Assembly: GCA_030272585.1 (NCBI GenBank)
Contig: BSYQ01000012.1
Location: 1,364,001-1,428,000, forward strand
From: Bryopsis sp. KO-2023
Taxonomy: Eukaryota; Chlorophyta; Ulvophyceae; Bryopsidales; Bryopsidaceae
Reading direction: 5' to 3'
Length of the DNA: 64,000 bases
Within the stretch, counting starts at the first letter, position 1. Each line of letters starts with the position of its first letter. The notes below the pieces were generated by a model. The model saw only the letters and a list, made by a program, of their open reading frames with translations, was not told where the DNA came from and ran no database searches. The position numbers were made by a program, and so were the translations under genes. Of this stretch, positions 11,094-21,606 are shown piece by piece.

Positions 11094-11936
11094 CTATCCC
11101 TGAACTTCAAAAAATAATGAACAAATTGTTCCAGATACTGGGGAATGTGTTTTCCCGATGAATCGCCATGATCCAGACGCCATATCATCATAATGAAACC
11201 ACCCTGTTCCCTGAATAAGGAATTCTACCCAGTGGTGAGCTCCCGAGCAGTAGTGAATCCCGACGAGGTCACAAACCTTGTCAAAGAAATTCAAAGGGTC
11301 GCATATTATCGGAATAACAGAGGTAGACTTTCCCACTGCGTTAGCCGTGAAGGTGTTGCCTTGAACCTTATCTAAGGTCAAGCAAAATATTTTGGGAACT
11401 TTGGCGATATCCCGGTTGACATGCATAGGTTTCCCGCAATTTGTACAAAAGACATCGCGAGGCTTTCTTGCGAGGTCCACAACATCTTGAAGACAAAAAG
11501 TTCCACCTTTTGCAACTTCTCCCATCATGTCAGGAGTAATGTGGAAGTCGATCTCTTCTGGTGAAGCAAGTCTCACTCGGTGCTTGCACCCTTTACACTT
11601 CCCATACTCTCTGATTTCGTGGGCGAAGCACTCAATTGCTTTCCTGCCTTCTTTTGCAATGAGTCTCCACAAGACATCTGCTGATGTGAAGCTTCCATGG
11701 GTCCAACTTGGGTCAAACTTCACGTACTCGCGCTCCACACATCGGAATATCTTGGTTTGAATTTCTTCCAGCGCCTTTTTGGTGACCGCCCCTTGGGAGA
11801 TTAGGTCCATGTACTTGTCAATTTGCACTCCCCAAGAGTGAGTGAGTTTTGTTCCCGTCGGCAAGATATTTGCCATCAACACAGTGAAGGAGTCGTGTCC
11901 ACACGAGTTTTGTTTATTATTGAAGCCCAAGAACTG
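11094..11936 (-). CDS. USP-like cysteine protease domain (peptidase C19 fold), transposon-associated
   Basis: This is one large exon of about 280 codons. It opens with a Cys box (QNSCGHDSF). Two CxxC knuckles follow (CKGC and CTNC), as in the zinc ribbon of ubiquitin-specific proteases, then a core strand (PKIFCLTLDKV). It ends with a His box (HHWVEF), GWFHYDDM and a stop. Cys, His and Asp candidates in the expected order suggest a potentially active deubiquitinase-type fold. An acceptor site (GGCGTCACAG) precedes FLGFNN, so I start at the exon border, not the upstream ATG. The coding blocks at 12.1-12.9 and 21.2-21.8 kb lie on the same strand upstream. Whether it is a host gene or a transposon accessory gene is inferred from context. 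Confidence 0.65.
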   Translation of the reverse strand, partial: QFLGFNNKQNSCGHDSFTVLMANILPTGTKLTHSWGVQIDKYMDLISQGAVTKKALEEIQTKIFRCVEREYVKFDPSWTHGSFTSADVLWRLIAKEGRKAIECFAHEIREYGKCKGCKHRVRLASPEEIDFHITPDMMGEVAKGGTFCLQDVVDLARKPRDVFCTNCGKPMHVNRDIAKVPKIFCLTLDKVQGNTFTANAVGKSTSVIPIICDPLNFFDKVCDLVGIHYCSGAHHWVEFLIQGTGWFHYDDMASGSWRFIGKTHSPVSGTICSLFFEVQG

Positions 11937-12134
11937 TGACGCCACAAAAAAGAACATTTAAGAAATTTGAGATTTTGTGTATTAAGCTCTGTATTTTGCA
12001 CCAAGAAAGCAGAATTAATACATTAAATAAGGTAAATGTATTGAGGTATTATAAGGAACTCACAGAAGTAGTGAAAAGTTGTGGGGAAATATTTTTTTTA
12101 TATATCAATGTTTCGATGTGAAGAAATTCCTTAC

Positions 12135-12240
12135 TGTTGAGGGTTGGGTAGAAACGGTTGCCGATACTTGTGTGGAGGTAGGTGTCGGTGTCGGTGCCGG
12201 TGAAGGGAGTGTTGGACTTGGCGTCCTTGACACCCGTGAA
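12135..12240 (-). CDS. Coding exon 5' of the USP-like domain (3' piece, split by a MITE)
   Basis: The minus frame reads VKDAKSNTPFTGTDTDTYL and HTSIGNRFYPTLN up to a GTAAGG donor at 12134. Removing the MITE at 12241-12705 and one copy of its 8 bp TSD joins this frame without interruption to the block at 12714-12877 (DANELCFTG then VKDAKSN). This supports one ancestral reading frame. The donor phase does not match the acceptor before FLGFNN exactly, so an exon or a base may be missing between them. Confidence 0.5.
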
Positions 12241-12705
12241 CAGAGATAGGACTTGGGCCAAATTTTTGGTCCGACTCCGGTCCGGTCCGGTTACGGTCGG
12301 GTTACGGTCACCGTACTACGGCCGTAACTCCGTACCGTAACCGGAGTAATATGTTGTTTTTACGGTACGGAACAGGTACGGTATAACTACGGTAGGCCCT
12401 AAATCACCGTGAAGTAGCGTGGTTCAGTGCTAAAGCGTTAGGCTGCAGTTAGTAGGGTCGCGGGTTCGAATCCCCCTGGGTTCCTTTGGAATCGCGGGAC
12501 CCTGCGGGGGTCACTTTCTACGGTTTACGGTTGTTACGGCCGTTACGGTCGTTACGGTCCGGTACGGAGCGGTACGGAGTGGTACGGTGCTACGGTTACG
12601 GCCGTAAAAGTACGATTTTCTGACGAAAATTGTACTCCGGTTACGGTCCGGTTACGGTGGTTACGGTCCGGTTACGGTGACCGTAACCGTAAAGTCCTAT
12701 CTCTG
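12241..12705. mobile_element. hAT-type MITE (465 bp) with a tRNA-like insert
   Basis: Perfect 14 bp terminal inverted repeats begin CAGAGATAGGACTT. The target duplication is 8 bp, CCCGTGAA at 12233-12240 and 12706-12713. CAG...CTG ends with an 8 bp TSD are the hAT superfamily signature. The interior is built of inverted GGTTACGG / CCGTAACC motifs, so most of it can fold. No transposase is present. It interrupts the minus-strand open frame. Confidence 0.9.
12424..12492 (+). other. tRNA-like module inside the MITE
   Basis: GTGGTTCAGTGCTAAAGC (A-box-like) and GCGGGTTCGAATCC (B-box) are correctly spaced within the hAT MITE. This may be a captured tRNA fragment or SINE head that could give the MITE internal Pol III promoter elements. 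Confidence 0.5.
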
Positions 12706-12713
12706 CCCGTGAA

Positions 12714-12877
12714 GCAAAGCTCGTTTGCGTCAAGGACATGTAAGGTTGCATTGACCCTTGCAAAAAAGAATTCCCAATAAGAGCAGGAGGTACGTTTTGC
12801 CTTTTGTGGATCTTTGACGCAGTTGATGGTGTTTGGCTCAGGGCAGACGGGCTCAGGGCAGGTGGGCTCAAGGCAGG
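12714..12877 (-). CDS. Coding block: end of the CPEP repeats plus a unique segment, cut by MITE and LTR element
   Basis: The minus frame runs from the repeat units CLEPTCPEPVCPEP into NTINCVKDPQKAKRT, SCSYWEFFFARVNATL and HVLDANELCFTG at the MITE edge. It joins in frame, across the LTR element, to the repeat region at 21172-21500. I recognise no domain. Confidence 0.45.
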
Positions 12878-13393
12878 TGTAGCGAATCAGGGTTTTTGCC
12901 AGCGCTGCAGTACGTCAGCAGGCTTGCTGACAGTGCTGCAGTACTTTAAGTAGGAGTCTGGCTGCCCTGAGGCAGCGTACAGTCAGTCAGGGTGTGCTGT
13001 CAGTGAAGTAGTACGTGGACTACTGAGCTGTCAGCTAGAATGTTCTAGAAGGTCGCTCAGCACCACAGGAATGGCCGTGGGGCTGAGCTGGGCTCTGATT
13101 GACAGGACTGCAAGATCTGATAGCTTGCAGTACTGATGCAGACTGATGTTACAGCCTATGATCAGTTGGGATCAAGGCTGCTAGGGTATTCTATAAGTTC
13201 TTGGGGTTTGAACGTTCTTGTAACTAAACCTAACCTTTGTTTGGAACTTATCTCGCCCTTGAACCTTGCTGGGTTCAAGTGTCTCTCTCATGGCCGTTCA
13301 ATAGAACAGGCGGTTCAAACTGGCAGACCGACAGGGTCGCAGTCTTGGGTAGACTGAAGCGGAAAAAGCGATCTGCAGGGCAGAATCGTTACA
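12878..13393. repeat. 5' LTR (516 bp)
   Basis: Begins TGTAGCGAATCAGG and ends GAATCGTTACA (TG...CA ends). By eye it is identical along its length to the 3' LTR. The preceding GCAGG (12873-12877) is the 5 bp target duplication. Confidence 0.97.
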
Positions 13394-13394
13394 G

Positions 13395-13409
13395 TGGTTT
13401 CGGAGCAGG
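13395..13409 (+). promoter_or_regulatory. Primer-binding site of the LTR element
   Basis: TGGTTTCGGAGCAGG begins one base after the 5' LTR. It complements a tRNA 3' end that includes CCA (TGG at the start) and resembles the common TGGTATCAGAGC primer site, so a tRNA primer is expected. Confidence 0.75.
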
Positions 13410-13559
13410 CTTGTGACAAGATCACAAACGAGCCTGGCAAGCTGCAGAGGCAGCACTATGCGTGGTAGACACGCAAGGTAGAAGGCGCAGAGGCGCAGGA
13501 CAGCTGACAGACGCACAGCAAAGGTTTGCAAGGCAGAAGCAGGTGCTGTGAAGGATTGG

Positions 13560-14570
13560 AGCGGTCTGTTGGAGTTTTCAATGTGCTTTATGGAGGAAAG
13601 GCGCAGAATCGGCGTCAGGAGTACAGCTGCTTGCAGTGTATGTGTGTATGAGAACTGTGCACCAGACATGGCATGCGCAGCATTGGTATGTGCTGAGCGC
13701 AGGGCAGTACCTTGGAGTATGCAGAAGCGCAGCACACACACAGGCGCGCAGCATTGTCAAGCGCAGCACGACTATGTGCGGCGTCGCAGGAAACGTTGGG
13801 TGGCGCAGCAGTTGGAGGATTGCGTCGCAGATGTAGAACTGCGCAGCGAATCCAGGATTGCGCCGCAGATGCAAAGCTGTACCGCAGATGCAGAACTGCG
13901 CAGCAGATCCAGGATTGCATAGCGAATATGGAATTGTACCGCGGGTGCAGGATTGCGTCGCAGGCGTAACGTGCGCAGGTTTTGCTGGAGGTGCGCAGCG
14001 AATGTTGGCACTGCGTAAGTTGATGATGGGACGCGCAGCAGCCGCAGGAAAGCGCTGCACATGCGAAATTGCGCAGCGAATGTTGGCACGGCGTAAGTCG
14101 ATGATGTGACGCGCAGCAGCCACAGGAAAGCGCAGCACATACGAGATTGCACTGCAGACGACAGATTTACGCTGCATGCGATGGATTGTAATGTCGATGG
14201 GACATATGCACGCAGATGCAGGAATGGCGCAGATGGTGCAAGCATTGCGCAGTGTTTTAGGGATTGTGCAGCTCTTGATGGAAGTTCGCAGACGATGTTG
14301 GGACTGCGTGTCGATGGAAGGAACATCTGATGCAGGGATCGCGCAGCTCTGTGCAAGGTCGACACAAGGTGCAGGTTTTGGTGACTTGCTCAGAACGTGG
14401 CAAGATGTATGCGAGAGTGAGAATTGCGCAGCGCAAATTAAGTTGCTGCGACCAGGAAGAGTCGCAGTGCACGTGGTGATGTGCATGTCAGAAGCAATGC
14501 ACGGCATGCATCGCTGGATTGATGCAGGCATCGCCTAACTGGCTCAGGTTGAGCGCAGGTTGAGCGCAGG
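13560..14570. repeat. Degenerate GCGCAGCAG / CAGGATTGC repeats in the LTR element interior
   Basis: Imperfect repeats of about 22-30 bp on the theme 'gcagatgcagaactgcgcagc(a/g)gatccaggattgc' fill the segment, including a longer near-copy pair around 14000-14110 (GAATGTTGGCAC...CGTAAGT). The repeats create long open frames on the minus strand (up to 317 codons, Cys/Ala/Ser rich). I do not treat these as genes. Confidence 0.8.
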
Positions 14571-17179
14571 TTGAGCGCAGATGTGAGATGCAAGAGTGTT
14601 ACACGCTTGCAGTGTTACATTTGATTAGAAGTGATCTGATCATTTCGTTGGTTGATTGAAGTGACTTTAGAAGCAGTGAGCTGCAGATTGATTTCAGGAT
14701 CAGGTGATCTATGATCTTCTGATTGCAGCACACATTCTGGAAAAGATGTTTGATCACTTTAGAAAGGATTTCAAGAGTTGCAGTCAAATTTTCAGGCTGA
14801 AGAAGGGAGATGTTTCTGAAAGGCTGTGATTGATCACAAGTCAGTGGGGAAAATTTTGAAAGGAGTCTTGGAGACCAGGCAGATTTTTCAGGGAAGTTTT
14901 GATATATTGTTTGAAAAGTCTGGTGGTGATATTTGACAGCTTTATTGGTCAGAAGTTAGGATTCTCTGATCATAGACTTTTCTTTGCTGATATGGGATAA
15001 AGGTCCATTTTTCAAAAGAAGTCTCTTCTTGATTGCTTGGATTTGTGCATCCTTTAGTGGAATATTATCCTTGGCTCAGTGGGATTGAGCAATAGTGGTT
15101 GACTTATCATTTCAGAGTGTGGAAGGTTGCAGTGGAAAAATTCTTGGCTTTAGTGGCAGGTCAGGACATGTGTCACATCAGCTTTGATGTGATTGTGCAT
15201 ACATGTTTTGGATGTTTGTACATCAGGAACACTTGCTACATTTGTGTTGATTGTGGAAACATTTTCAGGTGTTTCAGTGAATGCACAATAGCTTGAGGGA
15301 ATTTTTCAGAGTCGTTTCTGAACTTGAAATGAGGAGAACTGAAGATCAGAACTTGTTTAGAGTTGCTTGCAGAAAGCTAAGGCATCTTTCAGTTCTAATC
15401 TATTGGTCAGTTGAAGTGTCTTGGTATTTTAGTGGAAGAGTCTCGTGTCTTTATCTTGGTAAATGCACAGGATCTGTTCTTGGTTTCTATATAGAGCAAG
15501 GGGCAGATTACTCAGTTGCTTAGCAGGACAAAGGGCAGCAAATTTTCGATCTCGAATAGACTTGTGGCAGATTATTTTCTGGTGTTTGATGAGACGAATG
15601 ACAGAATATTTTCAGTCTATGACAGATCAGTGGCAGATCATTTTCTGTTCGTTGATAGAGCAAATTCGCAGTGGTATTTGTCAAGGTAGTTGTAAGTGGA
15701 CAGACATTTTTCAGTCCAGGCTGAGATGATGGCAGTATATATCTTGCTATTTGTCAGGACGGGAAAAATAGAGATTTATTGAGGACCAATAGGTCTATGG
15801 GACTTTCACTTATTAGACTGAGTGGTAGCTAGTATTTGAAGAAGGATATGAACAGCAGTAGCTGACTCTTGGGTGTTGCAGAAGTAGAACATCTTATCCT
15901 TCTTGGCTATCAGGAAAAATGCAGTCAGAAATATTCCAAATGAGGGCAATTGTTTTGTCTAAGGATGACCCTCGTTGTGAGCTAAGTAGTAGCCAGTGAT
16001 TAGAGGACTTATGGAAAGGAAAAGTTTCCTTAGTTGAATGAAATAGGAGGCTGAGCTCTGGACTGTCTCTAGAGTATTCAGGAAATTGCGCAGAATTGAA
16101 AACACAGATTATCTTTTGAAGAGAAGAAGAAATCTGATGGGGAGGATGCAGTTATGAGATAACCAGATCCTACCCATTCGTAAAGAGGTTGTTTTTCAAT
16201 TGGTGGCAGCATTTTCGAATTACTATGGTTTAGTTCGACAGAATTCTGGTAGAACAAAGATGGTTGAGAGTATTCTAGATATCAGGAATTATGCTTATCT
16301 TTGAAGAGGAATAAAACCCGATAGGGAGGATGAAGTGCCAATGCAGCCACATCCTACCCATTGTTGGACAGAGTGATTCTTGGTGGATGGCAGGGTTTCT
16401 TCGATACTAGAGTTTGTTTCAGCAAGATTTCAGTGGAACAGTTTGAGTTCGGGAATCTTGGTTTTTACAGAAATGGTGATTTCTCTAAAACACTCTTGGT
16501 TTCTTTTCTTTATGGTGACTGAGAGATGAGTTTTTCAGGTTATACCCCATTCTGGAAGTTTGTTCAGTTTATCAGAAATTTCTGGAGAGTAATTGATCAC
16601 TAGTGGTGCTCTTGAGGCATAGAAAAAGTACATCAGTTCAGGGGACAAATGGCTGAACAAAAGAAGAATTTCTATGGTACTTTGGTTTGATTTTGTCCTT
16701 TTCATTTTTATTTGGCTGAGAAGTTGCTGATTTCTGGTGCAGTAATATTGGTAGAGGTTTCTAACCTGTGGTCAGTAGGATGCTACAGTGTGTTTGAGAT
16801 GACTGTACATTAAAAGTCTGGAAAGGAGAAGTGGCAGACTTTCGTACGGGCTGATTTCTTACTCAGTAGTATTGTGAGAGTGCTGAGGATCCAGGTTGTG
16901 AGACAGAGGTGTACTCAACTTATTTTTAGGTTGATTGCAGTAGATTAAAAAAAAAAAAGATTGGAAGTATGTGGCAGATTTATACCTTTACAGCCACATG
17001 GTAGTTAGTTGTTTATTGGGAGTGAAGTGTACATGCCAGGCAGGCCGTGTGCGGCGTGCGGCTGAAATGAGAATACATGCCAGGCAGATTGTGTGCGGCG
17101 TGCAATTGATGTTTTGTGGAAGGAATTGGTCCAAGGGTTTTGAAATGAAGAAGAGGAAGGCCTGAGGGTGGAGTAGCCA

Positions 17180-17911
17180 CACCTCACAAGGGTAAACAAA
17201 ACTTGCAGTAGATATTTTCTGCAGATGCAGAGCCATGTGTAGCCACATCTGAGGAGATGGTGCATGAGTGGAGTGCCATGTGAAGCATACACCCATGTAG
17301 GACAACTGAGCGGGGAAGCTAAGATCAGCATCCCTCAAGAAAGTTGCTCAGCCCCAAGTTTTCGCGGGAACGGAAGTCCGGGGAGGACGTAGGAGAGTAA
17401 GGAAACCCTGAGGGTGATGAGCCAGGGGTTCACACCTGATGGGGAGGCGAAAAAGAAGAAGATGATGGAGAACCTTGCAGATACAGAGCCATGTGTAGCC
17501 ATATCTGAAGGGGATCCTGCAGTTTCAGTGTTAAATTTTGCAGGTGGAGAGCCGTGTGTAGCCACATTTGCAGAATGTTTGGTGAAGGATATAGAGACAA
17601 CGAAGGAGGGCTGTGGGCTGTGTGAAGCCACAACCGCTCTGGTCTCTGAGGCAGGAGGTGATGAGCCAAGTGAAGCCACACCCAGCCTGCAGGTGATGTC
17701 AGGCAGTGCAGGATTAGGTGGGGCCCCACCTGAACCTGAGCTGCACAGTATTTCTGAGAGTAAAGGTACTGATGTTGATCTGAGGGCAGACACATCAGGT
17801 TTTTCGGTAAGAAAGGAGCTTGAACAGGGGAAACTAAGTGCAGATTCCCTTAAGAATGTTTGTTCAAGTGTACCCCAGTTTTGGGAGTTTTGGGAGTTGA
17901 GAAGAGTCTAG
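17180..17911 (+). repeat. Diverged GTGTAGCCACA repeats with a 165-codon open frame
   Basis: The motif 'gcagatacagagccatgtgtagccacatctga' recurs with variation (17217, 17478, 17550, 17610, 17665). A plus frame from 17414 to 17911 reads through it (TEPCVAISEGDP, GGEPCVATFAE and ends FWEFWELRRV). It is the only moderately long frame of the element outside the Cys-rich repeats. It matches no retroviral-type domain that I know, and it may be a relic or a repeat artefact. Confidence 0.45.
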
Positions 17912-19555
17912 GGAGGGACTCTAAGTTGATGCAGACCACATGTTTTGTGGCAGATTGTTTGTTTTTGCAGAATTAGAAGTCAGAAAGTTGGATTTTATTC
18001 TCGAACTGCAAACAGTTAGTTGCAGTTTTGCAGAAAGTCTGACTAGTTTATTGCAAGTCAGTGTACCAACATGACGATACTCAGATTTAGTTGGTATATT
18101 TAAAAAAAAAAAAAAAAAAAAAACATATGTAGAAAGAATTATGAAGGAGAGTTTGACAAACTCATAAGGCTTCAGAATCTTTTGTCAAAGAGGATCAGAG
18201 ATAGCATTTTTCAGTGGCAGAGTTCACTATTGTTGCAGCTGCAAGGGTAGTGACTGAAGTATGGAATGCTGATTCTATTTCTGATTCCATATATTGGATT
18301 CTGTTGTCAGACTTTCAAGGAGACAAAGATTTTACGGAGATTATGGTTTGGATTTTCTGTGGAGATCAGAGGACTCCGTTAGATGAAGAAAAGAAAATCT
18401 TTCAAGGGATTGTGAAATTTTGCAGGCAGATCTGGAAATGTGTTATGAGCAGTTGGCACATTGCAGGTGCAGAACCTGTTAGTTGCAGAGGCACTTTACA
18501 GGGCTGCAAAATTTTCTGTGTTTTCTTTATTCTCTATTTCTTTTCTGGTAAATGAAGCAGAAATAGCCTTGATCTTTAGTGGCATAGTTGGTGTATATTT
18601 GTGTGAACAACATATATCACAAAGGTTGAAAACTGAACATTTGATTACAATCTGGGGCAGCAGATTATTCTGACTTTGGTCGAGCAAATTCAGGCCTTCA
18701 GTTTTTCAGGCTTGTTTCTTGAAGTAGTTTGTTCAGTTGTTTGGGGTTATTTTGGTTGCTCCGAACAGCTCAACTTTCTGTAGCTGGTACAATGATATGG
18801 TTTTGCATGATTGCATGGTTTTGCTTGAGGACAAGCTCCATTTCAGATGGGGAGGGGGCCTCGGTCGAACCGATGCGTTTCATTTTTGTTTTTCCAAAAT
18901 TGCATTTATCGCAGTAGGTGTTGCAAAGAGACACACATCTTTATCAAGGTTTCTAAGGAAGGAAGAGGTTGTTAGTAATACTCTTTCAGAGCATGATGGG
19001 AATTGATGGATAGTGTTTGCAATATCTTGGTGGTCAGTAAATATGTGTTTTCAGTTCTACTATTCTTGCAGAGTGGATTAAGGAACTAGGCATAGTTCAC
19101 TGCTTTGGGACGATGCAGAATTAAAACATTTGCAGTCTAGCAAGGGTGTTTCTGGTGGACTGAAATATTCTGGTACGTGACACATATTTTGCTGTGGATT
19201 TAGTTGGTTTGGAATTTACGGAAGTTTGCATGACCATTGATTGAATCAGTTAGATTGGTGCTTACTTGAGGTTATTGAATTTCAGAGAGTACATTGGTAT
19301 GGATTCTTTCAGCACTCAGTTGTTGGATAAAAAGAAAAAGGGAATAGCACTGAGTGAAGTCTTGTTGGTTGAAAGAAAGGGTTGATTTCATTAAGGCGAG
19401 ATAGGCCAAGTGGAATTTCTGGGTTTTCATATATTCTGATCTGTATAGATTCATATATGGGAAAACCGGAGAAGACATAGAAGAACTCGGGAACAATTAA
19501 TGCAATCAATCTGTAGGTACTCTGAACATTCATGACTCAGGAGAGAGAAAGCAGC

Positions 19556-19662
19556 AAGGAGCTTCAACTCTGAGGAGCTGCTGGAGTGATTGCTGGAGAC
19601 ATGCTGCAGATCACTAGGCAGCAAGGAGCTTCAACTCTGAGGAGCTGCTGGAGTGATTGCTG
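19556..19662. repeat. Direct repeat inside the LTR element
   Basis: GCAAGGAGCTTCAACTCTG plus the following 'aggagctgctggagtgattgctg' occurs twice, about 62 bp apart, as a recent local duplication. Confidence 0.85.
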
Positions 19663-20643
19663 ACCTCTTTGTTTTCGAAAGGTTGGAATCTTATCCCTTT
19701 GTTTAAAAGGAAAAGGTTGATTGACGGAAGTTCTTTCTACCATAAAGAAATTTCCAAGACAGCTTGCATATTGAGAGAGTGATATTTTGCTAAGTTGCAA
19801 ATTTTGGCAGCACCAGTTTGCAGGGTTGCAGACTGTGGCAGTAGTTGCGGAGAGAATTTGCAGACTGTGGTAGTGGCAGTTTGCAGGTTTTCAACATGCA
19901 AATGTTGGGTTGGAAATTATCGGACAACATGAAGTTTCAGAAGTTTTGGTAGTTGCAAAATATTTGGTGGCTTTCTTTCATCATTGGCAAATGATTTCTG
20001 AATAGCAACATTCAGGTCTTAAAGAAGGCAGAAAGGTGAATTGCTGAGATCCTAAAAGCTGCAGCAGATTTTTGCTATTTTTCTGTTGGATTCTCTAATA
20101 AAATCTATTGAGTTCACAGGCTGCAGAAAGGAATTGAATTTTGTTCAGTAGCACATTACAATTCCGAAAGAGAAGTTCGTTTGGTTCTCTTATTTGTGCT
20201 ATTGGGATTTATCTAAGCAGTTTTCTAGGCAATTCACAGGTATGCATCAGAATGTTGAGAAAGAAGCATATACTTTATTTTGCAATTTTTCGAAAGGATA
20301 TTTTCAGTTGGTCAGTCCTTCCAGAAGGTGTTTGGCAGTTGACAAGATGGGATAGCAACTTTTCAAACTAAACTTTGAGGCTTTATATTTGCAAGGGTTG
20401 TGACCTTGGGCGAAACACTATTTCTTAGTTGTGTTTTATATGCCAAGGAAGTGAGAAGCTGCAGAAACATAAGTTCAAGTGTGCAGCAGGGTTCTTTGGT
20501 TGTTAATGTTCTAATAGACCTACAAGGGAGTAGGGTTTTATTTGATGATGAGAGATGGGTTTCAGATCTTTATTGAGCTATGGAGTTTCCCTAAAAGATT
20601 GGTTTATTTCAGTCAAAGTGCAGTAAGGGGCTACTGCAGTTCA

Positions 20644-20655
20644 GATGGGGAGGAA
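20644..20655 (+). promoter_or_regulatory. Polypurine tract of the LTR element
   Basis: GATGGGGAGGAA abuts the TG start of the 3' LTR, the expected plus-strand priming site of an LTR retrotransposon. Confidence 0.85.
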
Positions 20656-21171
20656 TGTAGCGAATCAGGGTTTTTGCCAGCGCTGCAGTACGTCAGCAGG
20701 CTTGCTGACAGTGCTGCAGTACTTTAAGTAGGAGTCTGGCTGCCCTGAGGCAGCGTACAGTCAGTCAGGGTGTGCTGTCAGTGAAGTAGTACGTGGACTA
20801 CTGAGCTGTCAGCTAGAATGTTCTAGAAGGTCGCTCAGCACCACAGGAATGGCCGTGGGGCTGAGCTGGGCTCTGATTGACAGGACTGCAAGATCTGATA
20901 GCTTGCAGTACTGATGCAGACTGATGTTACAGCCTATGATCAGTTGGGATCAAGGCTGCTAGGGTATTCTATAAGTTCTTGGGGTTTGAACGTTCTTGTA
21001 ACTAAACCTAACCTTTGTTTGGAACTTATCTCGCCCTTGAACCTTGCTGGGTTCAAGTGTCTCTCTCATGGCCGTTCAATAGAACAGGCGGTTCAAACTG
21101 GCAGACCGACAGGGTCGCAGTCTTGGGTAGACTGAAGCGGAAAAAGCGATCTGCAGGGCAGAATCGTTACA
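20656..21171. repeat. 3' LTR (516 bp)
   Basis: Same length as the 5' LTR and visually identical to it. It is followed by the second copy of the GCAGG target duplication (21172-21176). Identity of both LTRs means the insertion is very young. Confidence 0.97.
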
Positions 21172-21500
21172 GCAGGCGGGCTCAGAGTAAGCTGGCTCCC
21201 GGCAGACTGCCTCACGGCAGACCGGCTCAGGGAAGGCGAGCTCATGGCGCGCTGGCCTTGGCTCAGGGTAGGCGGGCTCAAGGCAGGCGGGCTCAGGGGA
21301 GGCGGGCTCAGGGCAAGTTGGCTCCCGACAGACCGGCTCACGGCAGACCGGCTCAGGGAAGGCGGGCTCATGGCGCGCTGGCCTTGGCTCAGGGCAAGTT
21401 GGCTCCCGGCAGACCGGCTCACTGCAGACCGGCTCAGGGCAGGCGGGCTCAAGGCGGGCGGGCTCAGGGCAAGCTGGCTCCCGGCAGGCTGGCTTGGGAC
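21172..21500 (-). CDS. Cys/Pro/Glu pentapeptide repeat exon (xEPxC), target of the LTR insertion
   Basis: A 15 bp GC-rich unit (GGGCTCAGGGCAGGC type on the plus strand) is repeated about 20 times and continues at 12841-12877. In one minus frame it reads CPEPACREPTCPEP-like pentapeptides without a stop. An acceptor (TTTTTCCCAG) defines the exon start at 21500. Excising the LTR element and one TSD leaves the frame intact into the 12714-12877 block. The role is unknown; it may be a flexible, disulfide- or metal-rich linker. Confidence 0.5.
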
Positions 21501-21606
21501 CTGGGAAAAATCAATTTTATATATGTTAGTCTCATTAGAGATATCAAATGGTCGTATTAATTGGCGAGAATTTTGGGGAAACAAGGCGCTGTTATGAAGG
21601 TGGAAC

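Larger units (their letters stand above)
12878..21171. mobile_element. Non-autonomous LTR retrotransposon (LARD-like), 8294 bp, very recent
   Basis: Two 516 bp LTRs (12878-13393 and 20656-21171) flank a 7.26 kb interior, with GCAGG duplicated on both sides (12873-12877 and 21172-21176). A primer-binding-site-like sequence follows the 5' LTR and a purine tract precedes the 3' LTR. No gag, protease, reverse transcriptase, RNase H or integrase reading frame is visible on either strand. The interior is dense with stops outside two repeat-rich segments. It must therefore have been moved by enzymes from another element. It sits inside the Cys/Pro/Glu repeat of the minus-strand gene. Confidence 0.95.

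Noticed and set aside
13578-14531. 317-codon minus-strand frame in the LTR element
   Set aside because: It is made of diverged short repeats, is rich in Cys, Ser and Ala, matches no retroelement protein, and overlaps several other open frames.
17414-17911. A gag gene of the LTR element
   Set aside because: The frame has no capsid or zinc-knuckle motif and reads through imperfect repeats, so I did not call it gag.
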